A stretch of DNA of 64,000 nucleotides, taken from the NCBI RefSeq assembly GCF_032116555.1, contig NZ_CP134950.1:94621-158620 (forward strand). Reading direction: 5' to 3'. The position numbers and the translations under genes were made by a program. Positions within the stretch are counted from its first letter, which is position 1; the number at the start of each line of letters is the position of its first letter. This DNA comes from Halobaculum sp. XH14. Its GTDB lineage: Archaea > Halobacteriota > Halobacteria > Halobacteriales > Haloferacaceae. Positions 7,907 through 15,447 of this stretch are shown here, one piece after another. The notes under the pieces were generated by a model. The model searched no databases and was not told where the DNA came from. It worked only from the letters and a program-made list of their open reading frames with translations.

Positions 7907-9112
7907 ATGCAGGCAGCCGTCGATGAGCGTTCCTGCGTCGGGGTGACTACGATGAAAGACCCAGAGTCGAGAACCATCTTCGCTGGCGTCGATGGACGTA
8001 CCGACACCGAACTACCCGAGTGGTATCGTCAGCGTCACGGCGGCAAAGACACCGTGAGCTTCGCTGAGGCGATCCGCGACCTCCCGCAGGCCGTCGAGTC
8101 AACCGTGGCCTACAAGAATCCGTACACCGACGAGTGGGTCGAGACGGAGCGGTTCAACGCGCTCGTCGAGCCGAGTCGCGCTCGAGAGCAGGCCCGTGAG
8201 GAGGACGCCGAAACGGATTCCTTGTTCCATATTCCGACCGACTCGTACTCGATCATCAACCCGGTCGACGTCTACGGCCCTCTGGAGGAGGTCCTTCGGG
8301 AGGAGACTATCGACGGAACGCCGCTGGGTGACGTGATGTTCGGCGAGATTCGTCGCTACCGGGGCGGCGGCGAGGTCCATATGGACATCATGTTCGACGG
8401 CCTCGAGGTGCGCCTCCCCGGCCGGTCGGACCCGATCACGATGGGCGTCACGTCGGGCTACGACTTCTTCGGCGAGCACGCCGTCTACGTGGAGGGATTC
8501 GCCCAGGACGGGTACTGCTCGAATACAATGCGCTCGCTCACCGACAAGGAGGTCATCAAGCACGTCGGCGACGTGCGGAATTTCCGAACCTGGTGGGAAG
8601 AGATTCTCGCACAGGTCGAACTCGTGGCTGACGACCTCTTCGAGTTCATCCGTGACGCCCAGGACATCGAACTCGACTTCTCGGAGCTCCCGTTCACCGT
8701 CACGGAGTTCTACAGTCTGCTGGGCTTCCCGGACTACCTGGCCGAGCGCGCTGCGAGCGATGCCGAGGCCAACGCGGCCTCACCCGTCGAGATCGATATG
8801 TGGACGCTCCATTCCGGCGCGACGTACGCGCTCACTCACTTCTTCCAGGGCAAGGAGGGTGCGTCGCTGGACGGCTACGTCCGCACGGCCAACGACATCC
8901 TGTTCAACCCTGAGGGTACCATCGAGCGGGTTGAACGCGCCTACGAGGAGCAGCTGGAGGCGGACGGCGACGACGGGTCGCAGGCGTCGCTCGCCGGTGA
9001 GCGGGCACTCGCGAGCATCGAGCGCGTCAGCGACGATCTACAGGAGAAGGTCAATCAGTTCGAGGAGCGTGAGGACGCACTCCGTGAGCGGTTCCAGGAC
9101 GCGATGGCCTGA
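7907..9112 (+). CDS. DUF932-like plasmid protein
   Basis: A 401-residue acidic protein with a central block resembling phage/plasmid DUF932 proteins: NPYTDEWVETERFNALVEPS, FHIPTDSYSIINPVDVYGPL and a beta segment GGGEVHMDIMFDGLEVRLP. The last 50 residues are a charged coiled coil. DUF932 proteins are of unknown role and often sit near replication genes on mobile elements. ATG at 7907 is used; an ATG at 7952 is an alternative. Both an inverted repeat and a hairpin leader precede the gene. Confidence 0.55.
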   Translation: MQAAVDERSCVGVTTMKDPESRTIFAGVDGRTDTELPEWYRQRHGGKDTVSFAEAIRDLPQAVESTVAYKNPYTDEWVETERFNALVEPSRAREQAREEDAETDSLFHIPTDSYSIINPVDVYGPLEEVLREETIDGTPLGDVMFGEIRRYRGGGEVHMDIMFDGLEVRLPGRSDPITMGVTSGYDFFGEHAVYVEGFAQDGYCSNTMRSLTDKEVIKHVGDVRNFRTWWEEILAQVELVADDLFEFIRDAQDIELDFSELPFTVTEFYSLLGFPDYLAERAASDAEANAASPVEIDMWTLHSGATYALTHFFQGKEGASLDGYVRTANDILFNPEGTIERVERAYEEQLEADGDDGSQASLAGERALASIERVSDDLQEKVNQFEEREDALRERFQDAMA

Positions 9113-9178
9113 CGCCGTGACGGTGACGTAGTCGTCTGTTCTGTCTTTCTCCCCCTTCAGGGGTGGAGGGCGATAGAG

Positions 9179-9400
9179 ATGGAGAAATCAGCGGACAACA
9201 GCGGGGCTGACGACGAATTCCCACCCGAGAAGCGCCTCGAAGCACCGAACTACCGACTGGTCAAGGCCGGGATCGCGACGATCCCCGATATGGAGACACT
9301 CCGTGAGTGTGTCGCCTACGAAAACGCCCACCAGAATCGGACGCAGATTCTGCGTCGGCTCCAGTGGAAGGCCGAAAAGCTGCGTGAGGATGAGGAGTAG
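9179..9400 (+). CDS. Small charged haloarchaeal protein
   Basis: A 73-residue protein with an acidic N-terminus and a conserved-looking helical core (YRLVKAGIATIPDMETLREC, then NRTQILRRLQWKAEKLRE). No known domain can be named. It follows the DUF932-like gene by 66 bases after a C-run/G-run hairpin-like leader (about 9151-9170, CCCCC TTCA GGGG), and may be its partner. It ends just before copy 2 of the inverted repeat. Confidence 0.5.
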   Translation: MEKSADNSGADDEFPPEKRLEAPNYRLVKAGIATIPDMETLRECVAYENAHQNRTQILRRLQWKAEKLREDEE

Positions 9401-9409
9401 CGATCATTC

Positions 9410-9451
9410 TTAACCAACAATCGGAGTCAGCCAACACCTCGTGTTGGTTAA
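9410..9451. repeat. Long-spaced inverted repeat, copy 2
   Basis: TTAACCAACA (9410-9419) and TGTTGGTTAA (9442-9451) with a 22-base spacer. The spacer carries an extra CCAACA (9431-9436), forming a second, tighter inverted repeat with the right arm. It lies 73 bases before the start codon at 9525, followed by TTTTT and hairpin leader 7. Confidence 0.8.
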
Positions 9452-9475
9452 CGGTGAGAGTACTCCGTTTTTCGG

Positions 9476-9496
9476 GCCCCTGAATGGGTGCGGGGC
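9476..9496 (+). promoter_or_regulatory. Hairpin leader element 7
   Basis: GCCCC and GGGGC pair around TGAATGGGTGC, with TTTTTC directly upstream. The start codon at 9525 follows 28 bases later. This is a typical family member; I count the imperfect leader near 9151-9170 as element 6. Confidence 0.6.
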
Positions 9497-9524
9497 GACC
9501 AGCACCCCCCTCGCGAGTTCAGTC

Positions 9525-10526
9525 ATGTCCTTCGATTTGAGTCCAGACTCCAGCACGGCTAGCGACATCGATGCCGCCAGACAAGCGGACCATGTGGCGT
9601 TCCTCCATCGAGTTCCATTCGTCGCTGATGCGTTGGCCCTCGGATTTCTTCCCGGGTTTCGAGAAGACTGTGGGTATCAGTCAGACCAGTACCTAAACCT
9701 CGAGATTCCTGTGGGGATGCTCGATAACGACTTCCGCAATCCCGACCTGGAACGCTTCGTCGATCGATTCTTCGAGCACGAGCCACAGGTCGGTGTCATC
9801 GGCGACATCTTCGAACCAGATGCCGTCGACGCCCACGTCGCTGCCGCTCGCGAAATCCGAGCGAGCTACCCCGAGGCCGAGCTCATCGTCGTTCCGAAGT
9901 CGCGGGCGGTGATCGACGCGATACCCAATACCCTCGTCCTCGGGTATTCACGGGGATACGCCGACCGCCTGGCCCACGAGTTCTCCGACCCAGCCGATTG
10001 GAGAGGGCGACGCGTCCACATCCTCGGCGGGAGTCCGCCCAAGCAGCTCAACGCCATTCGACAGCTGACCAGACCGACTCTCACGGACGAGCCACCAGCC
10101 GACATCGTCGGCGTCGACTGGAACGGGCTGCATCGCGGCGCACAGTTCGGCGAGTTCTGGACGGCCGACGGCTGGGACGACAGCGGTCGCGACGCCGACC
10201 ACGTCACTGTCCGAAAGACGGTGCGTCACAGCCTCGCCCGGGTCCGCGAGTTCTGGCAGCAACACGGAGTCTGGCCTGAATCGACACCGCAAGACGAGGG
10301 GCTGACCGTCGAGTACGAGGGTCCGAGTCCTGCCGATCTCGAGGACGCCGCCTGTACCGAGTGCGGGACGAACGTCTGGCGAACTCGCCGCGGCCCGTAC
10401 GTCGCCGAATACGATACCGGCGCAATCTGTGGATACTGCAGTTACGAGTGCTACTTCAGCCACCGTCATCGAAACAACCTGGAGGAGATCGCCGGTGAGC
10501 AGAGCGTCTACCTCCCGCCGGCGTGA
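9525..10526 (+). CDS. DUF6610-like protein with C-terminal zinc site, possible TGT-type barrel
   Basis: A 333-residue protein of a family I recall from haloarchaeal plasmids as DUF6610. Segments such as NLEIPVGMLDNDF, EPQVGVIGDIFE, AELIVVPKSRAVID, NTLVLGYSRG, RRVHILGGSPPKQ and PADIVGVDWNGLH suggest successive beta strands of a TIM-like barrel, as in tRNA- or DNA-guanine transglycosylases. That link is a guess. The C-terminus has CTEC and CGYC, a four-cysteine zinc site. The ATG at 9525 follows the hairpin leader; upstream in-frame sequence covers the inverted repeat and is rejected. Confidence 0.6.
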   Translation: MSFDLSPDSSTASDIDAARQADHVAFLHRVPFVADALALGFLPGFREDCGYQSDQYLNLEIPVGMLDNDFRNPDLERFVDRFFEHEPQVGVIGDIFEPDAVDAHVAAAREIRASYPEAELIVVPKSRAVIDAIPNTLVLGYSRGYADRLAHEFSDPADWRGRRVHILGGSPPKQLNAIRQLTRPTLTDEPPADIVGVDWNGLHRGAQFGEFWTADGWDDSGRDADHVTVRKTVRHSLARVREFWQQHGVWPESTPQDEGLTVEYEGPSPADLEDAACTECGTNVWRTRRGPYVAEYDTGAICGYCSYECYFSHRHRNNLEEIAGEQSVYLPPA

Positions 10527-10546
10527 CTTTGCGACCTGTTTTTCGT

Positions 10547-10567
10547 GCCCCCCGAGAGGGCGAGGGC
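10547..10567 (+). promoter_or_regulatory. Hairpin leader element 8
   Basis: GCCC and GGGC can pair around CCCGAGAGGGCGA after a TGTTTTTCG tract. The start codon GTG at 10598 follows 30 bases later. Stem is short but the T tract, C run and GAGAGGG are as in the other members. Confidence 0.45.
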
Positions 10568-10597
10568 TCCTTCGAAAGCTCTCAGAGGTGACTTCCA

Positions 10598-10960
10598 GTG
10601 AGTCAACAACAGAGTCCCGACAACGTCTCGATCGACGACATCCCAGTCGATATCGCAAACACGCAATCAGAGAAGATCAATCCCGCCGATGTCCCCGACG
10701 AGATAGAGTCTATCACCCGTGGGCTCGCCGGTGAGCAGCCGCCGACGAATCCCATAGTGGTTCTCAAAGCGGCTCGCTGGTGGTATCTACACGGCAAGGG
10801 CGGGTCGGATCCCGCCTTCCAGTGGGCTATCGAGTGGGCACGTCACCTTGCGACCGACACGCCTAGCGACGTCGAGCAGTTCGACGAGTTCCTCGAGTAC
10901 CTTGTTTCCCTTGACTTCGCGCAGAATCGGCAGACACTTCGAGGAAGAGCAAACGACTGA
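10598..10960 (+). CDS. Unrecognised 120-residue acidic protein
   Basis: Starts with GTG and encodes an acidic protein with a disordered N-terminal third and a helical remainder (PTNPIVVLKAARWWYLHG, then QWAIEWARHLATDTPSD). No motif indicates function. The leader element and codon use match its left-hand neighbours, so it belongs with the plasmid block rather than the AT-richer genes that follow. Confidence 0.5.
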   Translation: MSQQQSPDNVSIDDIPVDIANTQSEKINPADVPDEIESITRGLAGEQPPTNPIVVLKAARWWYLHGKGGSDPAFQWAIEWARHLATDTPSDVEQFDEFLEYLVSLDFAQNRQTLRGRAND

Positions 10961-10990
10961 TTCACCAGATACGTCAAGAGATTCGGATTG

Positions 10991-11449
10991 CTATTCCTCC
11001 AGATCGTCAGCAGTAACAAGTCCATCAGGCGTTTCCGCCGGCGTGTAACTCTGATCCTCGCCCATTTTATTCTCCTCAGAGAGTGAATTCTCGAAGTAGC
11101 TCCCGTACTCTGCCTCCATATCGGGAGCGAGTTTAGTAAGGCGTTCATGGGCTTTCTGATATGCTCGGCGGCTGGCTTCGTCATCAGACAGATCTTCTGG
11201 TGCCTCGAAATCCTTTGCCGAGTCCCACACGATCTGCCATCTATCCCCCGTATGGTCGACCGCGATCAATCCACGATTCGGGAGATTCAGTAATAACTGA
11301 ATTACGACCGGGCTGTCGTTCGTGTAGTATCCACGCACCGCGACAACCTGCTCGAACATATCATGCTCCGCCAAACTATTGACAATCTCACCAGAAAGCG
11401 GTTGGTCTGGGAGCGATTCAAGTACTCGTGAATCATCAGTTTCGGTCAT
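10991..11449 (-). CDS. Unrecognised 152-residue protein
   Basis: An acidic protein with a possible winged-helix-like middle (NSLAEHDMFEQVVAVRGYY, then LLLNLPNRGLIAVDHTGDRW). Codon use is AT-richer than its left neighbours. It is read on the minus strand together with the phosphoesterase gene 34 bases upstream, suggesting a two-gene transcript and a separately acquired segment (about 10.97-12.45 kb). No function can be named. Confidence 0.5.
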   Translation of the reverse strand: MTETDDSRVLESLPDQPLSGEIVNSLAEHDMFEQVVAVRGYYTNDSPVVIQLLLNLPNRGLIAVDHTGDRWQIVWDSAKDFEAPEDLSDDEASRRAYQKAHERLTKLAPDMEAEYGSYFENSLSEENKMGEDQSYTPAETPDGLVTADDLEE

Positions 11450-11483
11450 CTGATGGGATGTTACCTCCCCCAGTATTTAACAG

Positions 11484-12383
11484 TCAATCCCAACGCACGA
11501 ATTTCCCGTCATCATTCCGAACGAGCGGTCCGAGTGGATCAGGCCGATCACTTGATAGATACTCAGCGAATTCCTCCTGAAATCCAGGTGGTGGAGACTC
11601 CCATAGCCCGATTGCGTACTCAATCAGTTCATCCTCTGCTGCGAAATCTCGATTCGTCTCCGTGGTAACACCATAGAACGCTGCGCTCGCCATCTCTCGC
11701 ATCAGTAGAATTGGCTGCCAGCAATACATACAGCTGTGGTAGTCTGGGCCGATTAGAATCCCTCGTTCCTGGTGTTGTTGACAGACAGTAGTATCGAGTC
11801 GCCCAATATTTCGGAGGTCAATGTCGAACGGGGGTTCGTCCTCAACGGTCACCACGAAATAGCCACCATAGATAGCTGAATCGGCCTTTGAGTCGTCACG
11901 GTACAGAAACGCCGAGTTGAGCATCCGCTCCTTGTATCGGCCCGTATGCGTATGGCCACAGAAGTAGGCACGACCGGGAAAATGGTCAATCATTCCCGTC
12001 TCTTCCCAATGAGTGACGAGTATTCCGTCGCTCGATACCGCTTCCGGGTCTTGGGTGAACTGTTGCCCGCCAACCGTGACGACGTCGTCCGAGGGGATAT
12101 GCGTCCCAACGCTCAGATCGTATTCAAGCTCGCCGTAGTAATCTCGATTGCCATAGACGTAGAGAAGCCCGTTTTCAGCGCGGTTAGCGAGGGTTTCAAG
12201 ATATGGCTCTACAGCTTGGAGCTGTTCAACACCGGCATCTTCCCCTTCGTTATGAGCATTTGTGAAGTCTCCCACGTGAATGATGAAGTCGAAACGTTCA
12301 TCTTCCGTTTCAGCAGCTACCCGTCTCAGAGCTTCTGTATTTCCGTGATTATCCCCCATTACGAGGAACTGTTGTGTCGACAT
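11484..12383 (-). CDS. Calcineurin-like metallophosphoesterase
   Basis: A 299-residue protein. The metal-binding motifs appear in order: GDNHGN near residue 9 (canonical GDxHG), HVGDFTN near residue 36 (GDxxx), GNRDYYG near residue 78 (GNHD with Arg replacing His) and CGHTHTG near residue 142. It should bind two divalent metals and hydrolyse a phosphoester; the substrate is unknown. The change of GNHD to GNRD may weaken general catalysis or reflect a subfamily. The C-terminal 130 residues, with a CxxC-containing segment, are not part of the core. Confidence 0.8.
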   Translation of the reverse strand: MSTQQFLVMGDNHGNTEALRRVAAETEDERFDFIIHVGDFTNAHNEGEDAGVEQLQAVEPYLETLANRAENGLLYVYGNRDYYGELEYDLSVGTHIPSDDVVTVGGQQFTQDPEAVSSDGILVTHWEETGMIDHFPGRAYFCGHTHTGRYKERMLNSAFLYRDDSKADSAIYGGYFVVTVEDEPPFDIDLRNIGRLDTTVCQQHQERGILIGPDYHSCMYCWQPILLMREMASAAFYGVTTETNRDFAAEDELIEYAIGLWESPPPGFQEEFAEYLSSDRPDPLGPLVRNDDGKFVRWD

Positions 12384-12527
12384 AGCATTCGATTTGATTC
12401 TTGAGTATATGACTGCGGTGTTGTGAAATCACGCTCAACACCAGAACAACGGCTACGTCTCCATCTCTAATCGAATCCCTGCTAGCTATTCAGTCGCCCC
12501 ATTGAGCAACCGCCGATGTGTTTTTTG

Positions 12528-12547
12528 GCCCCCGAAGGGTGCGGGGC
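12528..12547 (+). promoter_or_regulatory. Hairpin leader element 9
   Basis: GCCCC and GGGGC pair around CGAAGGGTGC, directly after TTTTTT. The start codon at 12586 follows 38 bases later. It is a near-consensus member of the family. Confidence 0.65.
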
Positions 12548-12585
12548 GCTCATCCGGACGTGAGCGTCGCCTGAATTGAGTGATA

Positions 12586-13512
12586 ATGTTATCGAGTGCC
12601 AATTCGCGGGTTAGCTTCGGTGATTCGGATACCCGACACGATCAGATGCATAGTACCATCGAACAGTGGATCGACGACCTCGTCGCCGGCGTCGACGACG
12701 CGCAGGCCAGCGCGGAGTTCCAGGAGTGGCTTGACGTCCAGAGTCGCTTTCACGACTATTCCTACCGGAACACGCTCCTCATCAAGCGGCAGTGTCCCGA
12801 GGCGAGCCGGGTGGCGGGCTACCGGACGTGGCAGGAGGAGTTCGATCGCCACGTCACGGAGGGTGAGTCGGCCATCTGGATCTGGGCACCGATCATCACC
12901 AAGCAGTGCCCGGAGTGCGAGAACTCCCCGAGCTACCACGAGGACAGCGACTGTGAGTACGATGAGACCCCGCCCGAGGAGTGGTCCGAGGGCCTGGTCG
13001 GGTTCAAGCCCGCGCCGGTGTTCGATGTCTCCCAGACCGAGGGCGAGCCGCTTCCTGATCTCGACACGGAAGCGACCGGGGACACCGGCGACCTCGTCGA
13101 GCAGTTGACTGCCGCCGCTGATGACCTCGGCGTGACGGTGCGGATCGTTCCAGCCGAGGAGTGGACCCACGGCGAGGCGAAGGGCATCTGCGAGCAGCTG
13201 AGCCTCGTCGACGTCCAGCCGCTCGTCGAGGTGCGTGATCGGGAGAACGAGGCCGACCTCGCGCGGACGCTAATTCACGAGTACGCCCACGCTCTGCTCC
13301 ACTTCGACATCGACGACGACACCGAGCGAGCGAAACGCGAAGTCGAGGCCGAGGCCGTCGCGTACGTCGTCGGGCGGTACTGTGGACTGGATACTAGCGG
13401 GTCGGCGTTCTACCTCGCTGCGTGGGAGTCGGACGATTCCGAGGTCGTTCGCGACCGACTCGGGCGGATCAGTCGGACGGCAGAGGAACTCATCGACGTT
13501 CTCGAAGGCTGA
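12586..13512 (+). CDS. ArdC-like N-domain fused to an ImmA/IrrE-type zinc metallopeptidase
   Basis: A 308-residue protein. Residues 25-115 resemble the ArdC ssDNA-binding domain (FHDYSYRNTLLIKRQCP, then VAGYRTWQEE and AIWIWAPI). Residues 190-300 carry LIHEYAHALLH near residue 230, an HExxH zinc site, with a downstream EAEAVAYVV helix supplying the third ligand. ArdC proteins protect incoming plasmids from restriction, so an anti-restriction role is plausible. A CPEC pair near residue 108 is an unusual insert. The ATG at 12586 is preferred to the GTG six bases upstream. Confidence 0.75.
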   Translation: MLSSANSRVSFGDSDTRHDQMHSTIEQWIDDLVAGVDDAQASAEFQEWLDVQSRFHDYSYRNTLLIKRQCPEASRVAGYRTWQEEFDRHVTEGESAIWIWAPIITKQCPECENSPSYHEDSDCEYDETPPEEWSEGLVGFKPAPVFDVSQTEGEPLPDLDTEATGDTGDLVEQLTAAADDLGVTVRIVPAEEWTHGEAKGICEQLSLVDVQPLVEVRDRENEADLARTLIHEYAHALLHFDIDDDTERAKREVEAEAVAYVVGRYCGLDTSGSAFYLAAWESDDSEVVRDRLGRISRTAEELIDVLEG

Positions 13513-13530
13513 GCAGCTGACTTCGCGGGT

Positions 13531-13570
13531 TTAACCAACAGATTCGTCGGTCACTCACTTTGTTGGTTAA
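13531..13570. repeat. Long-spaced inverted repeat, copy 3
   Basis: TTAACCAACA (13531-13540) and TGTTGGTTAA (13561-13570), 20-base spacer. The right arm abuts GTTTTTC and hairpin leader 10, and the gene start at 13623 is 52 bases away. The ArdC-like gene ends 18 bases upstream. Confidence 0.8.
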
Positions 13571-13578
13571 GTTTTTCA

Positions 13579-13602
13579 GCGCCCGCCGAAGGGCGGAGGC
13601 GC
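13579..13602 (+). promoter_or_regulatory. Hairpin leader element 10
   Basis: GCGCC and GGCGC form the outer stem and CCGCC/GGCGG an alternative inner stem around GAAG, after GTTTTTC. The start codon at 13623 follows 20 bases later. Confidence 0.55.
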
Positions 13603-13622
13603 ATCTCACCCTCCGTCAAACC

Positions 13623-14438
13623 ATGACTGATCGATATCTCACGGCAGTTCTCGAGGAAGCCGAGCGCGTCGCAGAGCAGCACAATCAAGTCGCGCAATCG
13701 GCGGACAACCAGGCCCACGAGTACCTCCGATACGCTGTCCTCCGACTCCTCGAAGGCGAGACCGGAGAACGACCTCACGCCTTGCAACTCGACGGGGTAA
13801 CCGTCGGATACGGGAGCGACGAAGCGATGTTCGACAGCTGGAGTGACGCCGTCGAGTGGTGGGACCATATTCCGCCGCAAGAAGGGTGCACTCGGTTCCG
13901 CATTTTCTATCCTGCCGAGTACGAGACGGTTCCTCGAACCATCGTCGACGCGATGGGAGCACTCGGCGCATGGCGCGTCTGGTCCGGTGACGCTGCCGCC
14001 TGCGGGTCCTATGACCACCGAGACCGTCGCGAAGTCCACTACCTGTGGCGAGAGGGGCATCCGATCGAAGCCCGGCTGGTTGACCGGCTGCAGAGCCCTG
14101 ACGCCGCTACGCCTGACGGGGGCCAGACAGGAGATATGCGTGATCGGATGGTCGTCGCAGAGTCTTCTTCTCAAAGCGACGATCTCGATCCCCGAACGAG
14201 GCGAGCCGTCACCGAGGAAATGTCGATTTCGTTGCTCGAAAAAGGCGGTCGGTATGAGGTGCGATCCGGGTCGGGAAACCGATACGAAGTCGACGTCGTC
14301 AGTGAGTCGTGTTCCTGTCCCGACTGGCAGCAGCGAGCACCCGATGGAGGATGCAAGCATCTGCGGAGAGTCGATCTCGAGATCAAGCGCGGCAGTGTTC
14401 CACGGCCCGACGGGCGACTCCCAAAGACATCGATTTGA
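13623..14438 (+). CDS. SWIM zinc-finger protein
   Basis: A 271-residue protein. Residues 1-190 are unrecognised alpha/beta sequence. Near residue 230 it has CSCPDW followed by CKH, the CxCx(n)CxH signature of the SWIM zinc finger, a DNA/protein-binding module found with Rad51-like and transposase proteins. It may act in recombination or regulation on the plasmid. The ATG at 13623 follows inverted repeat copy 3 and hairpin leader 10, so its expression is probably governed by both. Confidence 0.7.
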   Translation: MTDRYLTAVLEEAERVAEQHNQVAQSADNQAHEYLRYAVLRLLEGETGERPHALQLDGVTVGYGSDEAMFDSWSDAVEWWDHIPPQEGCTRFRIFYPAEYETVPRTIVDAMGALGAWRVWSGDAAACGSYDHRDRREVHYLWREGHPIEARLVDRLQSPDAATPDGGQTGDMRDRMVVAESSSQSDDLDPRTRRAVTEEMSISLLEKGGRYEVRSGSGNRYEVDVVSESCSCPDWQQRAPDGGCKHLRRVDLEIKRGSVPRPDGRLPKTSI

Positions 14439-14581
14439 GGCCTTTTCGCCGAGGGACCGTTTTTTCGGAGCATATCGTCTACCTCGGAACGTCGTCTACT
14501 CCCGTCGCTGCAATCCACTTGTTCGGTTCGTTCTCCAGGATGTCCCCAATGTAGAAGGACACGTACGACATTAGTCGAGCT

Positions 14582-15349
14582 ATGGAATTCTTCACGGCGG
14601 CCGACGTTCTCAGCCACAGAACGGCCGCGACACCAGATGAGCCCGTAACTGTCGATCTGGATGACTCGATTCAGAATGCCTTGACGCTCATGCTGGAACA
14701 CGATTTTGACCAGCTCCCAGTGGTGAGCGATGATGGTGTTGAGGGTACAGTCACGTACAAATCGGTCGCAAAATACGTGAAGTCAATGGACGATCCGCGG
14801 GTCGAGGAGACCTCCGTCAAAATCGCCCTGAATACGAATCCCGAGTTCGTGGACCGAGACCACGATATTTTCGAGTTGTTCGATACGCTTGCCGAGGATG
14901 ACTATGTCCTGATTGGCGACCAAGATGGCCTGGACGGGATCCTGACCCGCTACGATATCCTCTATTTCCTCGAACATCAGGTCGAACCGTTCCTCCAGAT
15001 TGGCGAGATCGAGGAAAGTCTCCGCCACCTGTTCCGTGCATCCTTTGATGACCTAGACCAGGCTATCGACGAGACGTTCGCCGATCGCGCTGAGCATGAC
15101 GAGAGCTATGAGACGCCTGATTGCCCCGAAGACTTCTCGTTCGATGACTATCGGATGTTCATAATGCGAAACCTCGATCACCTGCCACCACGCCTCTCAC
15201 AGGAACGCGATATGGTCGAAAGCCTGCTTGAAGATATTCGCGAGACGCGGAACGCGCTTCTCCATTTCCGGGCCGAAGCCGATGAGGTTGATCGGGACCA
15301 GCTAGATATGGCCCATGGGTACTTCACTGGCATTGCAAGTACCGTGTAG
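14582..15349 (+). CDS. CBS-pair protein fused to a HEPN domain
   Basis: A 255-residue protein. Residues 1-135 are two CBS motifs (AADVLSHRTAA, DFDQLPVVSDDGVEGTVTY; LIGDQDGLDGILTRYDIL) that usually bind adenine nucleotides. Residues 140-250 are helical and end in RNALLH (223-228), the RNxxxH signature of HEPN ribonucleases. A nucleotide-sensing module fused to a candidate RNase suggests a stress or phage-defence effector. The next gene, 98 bases downstream, is a large unknown protein that might be its partner. No HTH antitoxin is seen nearby. Confidence 0.65.
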   Translation: MEFFTAADVLSHRTAATPDEPVTVDLDDSIQNALTLMLEHDFDQLPVVSDDGVEGTVTYKSVAKYVKSMDDPRVEETSVKIALNTNPEFVDRDHDIFELFDTLAEDDYVLIGDQDGLDGILTRYDILYFLEHQVEPFLQIGEIEESLRHLFRASFDDLDQAIDETFADRAEHDESYETPDCPEDFSFDDYRMFIMRNLDHLPPRLSQERDMVESLLEDIRETRNALLHFRAEADEVDRDQLDMAHGYFTGIASTV

Positions 15350-15447
15350 GGCACCACCAAGTCCACCGAACTTCACCGGTACTCTCAATCACTGACAGAG
15401 ATTAAATATCGAGTCTACAATGGGCAATTGTAGAGGTAGCTCTCGTT

